From: Actinomycetes bacterium | GTDB lineage: Bacteria; Actinomycetota; Acidimicrobiia; Acidimicrobiales; Ilumatobacteraceae | Length of the DNA: 64,000 bases | NCBI GenBank assembly: GCA_025356335.1 | Contig: JANXUF010000022.1 | Span: 1 to 64,000 of the forward strand | Direction: 5' to 3' | Shown: one piece after another, positions 60,806 to 64,000 of the stretch | How the letters are laid out: each line of letters begins with the position of its first letter | Numbering within the stretch: position 1 is the stretch's first letter | Position numbers and translations under genes: made by a program | Notes under the pieces: model-generated | Seen by the model: the letters and a program-made list of their open reading frames with translations, nothing else | Database searches by the model: none | What the model was told of the DNA's origin: nothing

Positions 60806-62005
60806 ATGTCGATCGAAGTTGGCGTCGGCCGGCCCCTGGCACCCTTGCCGCTCGCCGAGCTCGAAATGACCCTGGCACCGTTCGGTCATTCGCGGATGTT
60901 GCCGCGAGGTGCCTATGTCGATCAGGCGGTGCTCGATTGGGAGCGCACCAACTTGTTCGATGGCGGTTGGGTGTGCGCCGGTCGAGTGGAGGAGATACCG
61001 GAGCCAAGGACGCAGAAAGCGGTCGCTCTCGGTGCCACCAGCGTGCTGCTGAGCCGCGATGCCGATGGGCAGCTCTTCGCGTTTGCAAATATCTGCCGCC
61101 ACCGCGGCCACGAACTGTTGCCATGTGGTTCGTCGGCGGCACGCAACTCCATCATCTGTCCGTACCACGCATGGGGATACGCACTCGACGGAACGCTGCG
61201 CAACACTCCTCATGTCGGTGAGATGGCGAACATCGTCCCGGACGAACTCGGGTTGATCCGGTTGGCCGTCACCGAGTGGGCCGGTTGGGTGTTCGTGAAC
61301 GTCGATCGTCAGGCGGGGGCATTTGCCGACTACCTCGGCGGGTTTGCGGACATCGCCGCCAATTGGCAGTGCGAGCGGCTCGTCGTCGGTGCAACGCACC
61401 ACTATCAGCTGCAGGCCAACTGGAAGGTGGCCGTCGAGAACTATCACGAGTGCTACCACTGCCCGTTGATCCATCCTGAGTTGTGTCGCGTGTCGCCGCA
61501 CGACAGTGGCGACAACGTCGACGACCTCCCGGGGGCGTTCATCGGCGGCTCGATGATCCTCGCCGAACACGCAGAGACGATGAGCCTCGACGGACATTCT
61601 GGTGGCATCAACTTTCCGTCGCTCACCGACGAACAGCGTCGCCAGGTGCTGTACATCAATGTCTTCCCGAACATGTTGATCAGTCTCCATCCCGACTTCG
61701 TGATGACCCATCGGATCCAACCGGTGACGCCGACGACGTCCGCCGTCGAATGCCAGTGGCTTTTCGACCCGGCAGCCGTCGCCAGGCCAGATTTCGATCC
61801 GTCGTACGCCGTCGACTTCTGGGACCTGACGAACCGTCAGGACTGGACGGCGGTCGAGAGTGTGCAGCGTGGGTTGAATTCACCGCAGTTCGTGCCGGGG
61901 GTCTTCGCCCACCACGAGGACGCCGTCTACCACTTCGCAACGATGATCGCCTCGGCCTATGCCGGCCGGCCGCTCGCGCGCAACTCGATCGCCCTCGCGC
62001 AGTGA
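60806..62005 (+). CDS. Rieske-type aromatic-ring-hydroxylating oxygenase, alpha subunit
   Basis: A 399-residue oxygenase. The Rieske [2Fe-2S] site is [12 protein letters not shown] followed by [12 protein letters not shown] (C-x-H...C-x2-H). The catalytic SRPBCC-like domain has [19 protein letters not shown] with the E/D-x2-H-x4-H mononuclear iron ligands; the third ligand (Asp) is probably in [11 protein letters not shown]. Members include choline/carnitine-type monooxygenases and ring hydroxylases. No ferredoxin or reductase gene is adjacent. The substrate is unknown. Confidence 0.88.
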   Translation: MSIEVGVGRPLAPLPLAELEMTLAPFGHSRMLPRGAYVDQAVLDWERTNLFDGGWVCAGRVEEIPEPRTQKAVALGATSVLLSRDADGQLFAFANICRHRGHELLPCGSSAARNSIICPYHAWGYALDGTLRNTPHVGEMANIVPDELGLIRLAVTEWAGWVFVNVDRQAGAFADYLGGFADIAANWQCERLVVGATHHYQLQANWKVAVENYHECYHCPLIHPELCRVSPHDSGDNVDDLPGAFIGGSMILAEHAETMSLDGHSGGINFPSLTDEQRRQVLYINVFPNMLISLHPDFVMTHRIQPVTPTTSAVECQWLFDPAAVARPDFDPSYAVDFWDLTNRQDWTAVESVQRGLNSPQFVPGVFAHHEDAVYHFATMIASAYAGRPLARNSIALAQ

Positions 62006-62016
62006 GGTCTCGCTGA

Positions 62017-62625
62017 CTATCGGGTCGTCGGCCAGGCGTTGACGGCATCGACGAGCGCATCGATCAGGCTGACGGTGTGCGGGACGAGACCTGGACCTTT
62101 CCAGTCGGCCCAGATCGGGCTCGAGCCGCGGATCCTCGGTGGCAGCTCCAACTGCACGCCGGCGTTGGCGACGACGTTGACGGGGTTGTTGACGTGCATG
62201 CCGCGCAGTTCCAGCGGGATCTCGTCGATCTCGGTGATCGACTCGTAACCCGGCAGCGCAGACCGGAGATGGGTCGCCATGTGTTCGGCAAGCACCCGGT
62301 TCTGTCCTCCCAGCAGCAGCTTCGTCCAGAATTTGTCACGCCCGTACCCGTGAACGGTGATGACGGTGTCGACGTGGGCGACGAACTCGGCGAGAACAGG
62401 CGAGTCGTCCGGCGTGAAGCAGGTCGACGGGATGTGGCGCTGATGGTCGTGCGGCATGTGCACGCCGTAGTACGACGCGTCGCAGCGTTCGGCGGCGGCA
62501 CGGGCGATGACGTCCGTCATCGCTTCGAGCGCGCCGCCGTGGAAGGCCATGAACCCGAACGTCCCGCGCAGTTCGAGGATCTCCTCGACGCCCGGAAATT
62601 CGAGCAGTTCGGCGAAGGGTCCCAT
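62017..62625 (-). CDS. Poly-gamma-glutamate hydrolase-like (PghP/YjqB, DUF867) protein
   Basis: A 202-residue zinc-amidohydrolase-like protein: FMAFHGGALEAMTDVIA (His and Glu ligands), ASYYGVHMPHDHQRHIPSTC, VDTVITVHGYGRDKFWTKLLLGG, and IPLELRGMHVNNPVNVVANAGVQLELPPRIR (Glu). This is the phage-derived PghP fold, which cuts poly-gamma-glutamate, and the related YjqB family. No signal peptide. Whether the host makes gamma-glutamyl polymers or is exposed to them cannot be told. It converges on the Rieske gene with 11 bp between. Confidence 0.82.
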   Translation of the reverse strand: MGPFAELLEFPGVEEILELRGTFGFMAFHGGALEAMTDVIARAAAERCDASYYGVHMPHDHQRHIPSTCFTPDDSPVLAEFVAHVDTVITVHGYGRDKFWTKLLLGGQNRVLAEHMATHLRSALPGYESITEIDEIPLELRGMHVNNPVNVVANAGVQLELPPRIRGSSPIWADWKGPGLVPHTVSLIDALVDAVNAWPTTR

Positions 62626-62727
62626 TCACCCCATTCTGACGTCGTTCGGCTGGAACCGCCAGTGCGCCAGTCGACCGACGGGCACGACGCCGCACAGCGC
62701 GGTGAATCTGACGGACGGTGTCAGTCG

Positions 62728-63579
62728 CTACGGCGCGGCGGGCGTGCGCCGATCGCGCCTGACGAGGACGAAGACGATGGCAGCGACGGTGACGCCGCCG
62801 AGGGCGATCAGCAGCGTCGACGTGCCGAATCCGTTCACCCAGCCCTGGAGCCGGACCTGGATCGCCTCGACCCTGTCGACGGCGCGGTTCGGTTCCAGCG
62901 TCAGCGCGTAGCGCCCGTAGAGGATCAGGTACAGCCCGGCGGCGATCAGGAAGATCGCACCCACCAGGTCGATGTAGCGCATGCCCCTGCGAAGCAGATC
63001 GAGCAGACCGGTTCTGGCGACGGCCAATGACACGGTGAGAGCGGTCAGCATCAGCCCCATGCCGAGGCCGTACGCGCCAATGGTGATGACTCCGGAGGCG
63101 ATGCCGTGTTGCGAAATCGACAGCAGCGCCGGTGTGAACAGCGGCAGTGCACAGCCGATCGAGGCAACCGCGTAGGAGATGCCGTAGAGGAACATCGAAC
63201 CGACCGAGCCGTCCGTACCGCCGCTGTTGAATTTCGGGAGGCGCAATGATGGCCGCCAACCGAACAGCATGGCGATGCCGACCATCGTCATCCCGACGCC
63301 GATGACGATGCTCAGCCAGCCGGCGTGGTCTGAAAACCAGGTGAAACCGGCTTGGAAGAGTGCCCCGATGAGGATGAAGACGGCCATGAATCCTGCGGCG
63401 ACGGCGACGCTGACCTGCAGGGCGCGGGCAATGCTGGCGCGTTGGGTGCCTGGCCGGTTGCCCTCGACCCCGAGGAAGAACATCAGGTAGGTCGGCAGCA
63501 ACGCGAATCCACACGGATTCATCGTCGCCAGCGCGCCGCGCAGGAAGTTCAGCGAGAAGTCGCCCTGCAGCGCGATCAT
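62728..63579 (-). CDS. ccdA: CcdA-like thiol-disulfide transporter / cytochrome c biogenesis protein
   Basis: A 283-residue membrane protein with seven or eight helices. The DsbD-beta/CcdA cysteines are in TMNPCGFALLPTYLMFFLG and ASIGCALPLFTPALL. It carries electrons from cytoplasmic thioredoxin across the membrane to a periplasmic-side thioredoxin, here probably the TlpA-like protein encoded just upstream, whose stop overlaps its ATG 63579 (ATGA). It may keep cytochrome c heme-site cysteines reduced, useful for the CtaC cytochrome domain. Confidence 0.9.
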   Translation of the reverse strand: MIALQGDFSLNFLRGALATMNPCGFALLPTYLMFFLGVEGNRPGTQRASIARALQVSVAVAAGFMAVFILIGALFQAGFTWFSDHAGWLSIVIGVGMTMVGIAMLFGWRPSLRLPKFNSGGTDGSVGSMFLYGISYAVASIGCALPLFTPALLSISQHGIASGVITIGAYGLGMGLMLTALTVSLAVARTGLLDLLRRGMRYIDLVGAIFLIAAGLYLILYGRYALTLEPNRAVDRVEAIQVRLQGWVNGFGTSTLLIALGGVTVAAIVFVLVRRDRRTPAAP

Positions 63580-64000
63580 GCCGGCAGCAGTTCCTGGTGG
63601 ATACGCGCCAGGAGCGTGCCCTCGGTCATCGCTCCTGACTGGATCGAGGTGATGTGTCCATCGGCGGCGACGAACAGCGTTGTCGGCGCAACGCTGAGCT
63701 TGAGGACGTTCACCGCCGTCTGCCCCGGATCGGTGTACAGCTCGTAGTGCACGCCGAGGGAATCGGCGAACTTCTTGACGTCCGCAGGTGACCCCTGCGT
63801 CGAGAGGCCGACGAAGCGAACCGTTTGTCCGACCTGCGCCTGCGCTTTGACGAACTCCGGCATCTCCGCCTTGCAGGGGGGGCACGTTGGGTACCAGAGG
63901 TTGATGACCATCGGGCTGCCGATGAGGCTGCGAAGGCTGACCTCGTCACCGTGGAGATTGGCGATCGTGAGGTTCGGCAGCTGCGTGTTGTCGAGGTCCG
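63576..64000 (-). CDS. TlpA-like thioredoxin-fold protein (partial, start outside window)
   Basis: At least 141 residues are visible, open to the window edge. The frame reads LPNLTIANLHGDEVSLRSL, then VINLWYPTCPPCKAEMPEF with a C-P-P-C active site, VRFVGLSTQGSPADVKKFAD and VAPTTLFVAADGHI (cis-Pro loop V-A-P-T). This is the TlpA/ResA-like family of membrane-anchored thiol reductants. The N-terminal anchor should lie beyond 64000. ATG 63911 is internal to the fold and not the real start. Confidence 0.88.
   Translation of the reverse strand, partial: DLDNTQLPNLTIANLHGDEVSLRSLIGSPMVINLWYPTCPPCKAEMPEFVKAQAQVGQTVRFVGLSTQGSPADVKKFADSLGVHYELYTDPGQTAVNVLKLSVAPTTLFVAADGHITSIQSGAMTEGTLLARIHQELLPA

Overview
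The window is high-G+C bacterial DNA with tightly packed genes, many GTG and TTG starts, and repeated ATGA/GTGA stop-start overlaps. Gene content (a caa3-type oxidase operon with CtaG, actinobacterial ArsC with an N-terminal helical extension, DUF2180, a lysyl-phosphatidylglycerol-synthase-like protein, LutABC) points to Actinomycetota. An Acidimicrobiia/Ilumatobacter-like chromosome is my best guess from memory of such gene sets; no marker gene proves it.

Layout. (1) 1-6661: a chemosensory operon in the order MCP end, CheW, CheA-REC hybrid, CheB, CheR with a helical-repeat tail, CheW, REC-GGDEF. Its parts list is that of the Pseudomonas Wsp c-di-GMP system, so its output is probably a second messenger, not flagellar switching. 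(2) 6868-8065: a membrane-anchored lysozyme-like protein, then tRNA-Arg(ACG) with a visible promoter and terminator. (3) 8115-12305: a decaying island next to the tRNA, with an integrase stub, a truncated and an intact arsenate reductase, a frameshifted Acr3 arsenite exporter, DUF2180, a shattered ArsA and an antisense MazF remnant. (4) 12412-26861: TetR regulator, luciferase-like oxidoreductase, VOC and MetE-like enzymes, then envelope genes (L,D-transpeptidase, membrane esterase, a metallophosphoesterase/aminoacyl-PG-synthase fusion, a NAGPA-domain protein), SRPBCC, sulfatase and small conserved proteins.

(5) 26888-42673: one long minus-strand L-rhamnose operon with a divergent LacI gene. 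The genes cover uptake (ABC transporter), mutarotase, isomerase, kinase, a bifunctional aldolase/lactaldehyde dehydrogenase, and LutABC for oxidation of L-lactate to pyruvate, so the whole route from sugar to central metabolism is in one transcript. An extra AraA-family isomerase of unknown substrate ends it. A consensus-like promoter overlaps a LacI-type operator at 41582-41642. (6) 42769-47006: MgtC, PAP2 phosphatase, a two-component system and an acyltransferase.

(7) 47178-57773: respiratory cluster. The working oxidase (CtaC with fused cytochrome c, CtaD, CtaE, CtaF, CtaG) is preceded by a second CtaD homologue that has lost every heme and copper ligand, a second subunit-III homologue that has lost its usual polar residues, and a membrane protein with a cupredoxin-like tail. 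An ABC-2 exporter follows convergently. (8) 58002-64000: SerS and PdxH, joined by a tandem repeat that encodes two chained six-residue mini-ORFs; MsrA; a Rieske oxygenase; a poly-gamma-glutamate-hydrolase-like protein; and a CcdA/TlpA thiol-redox pair.

All calls come from reading the sequence and recalled family motifs; no search was run.
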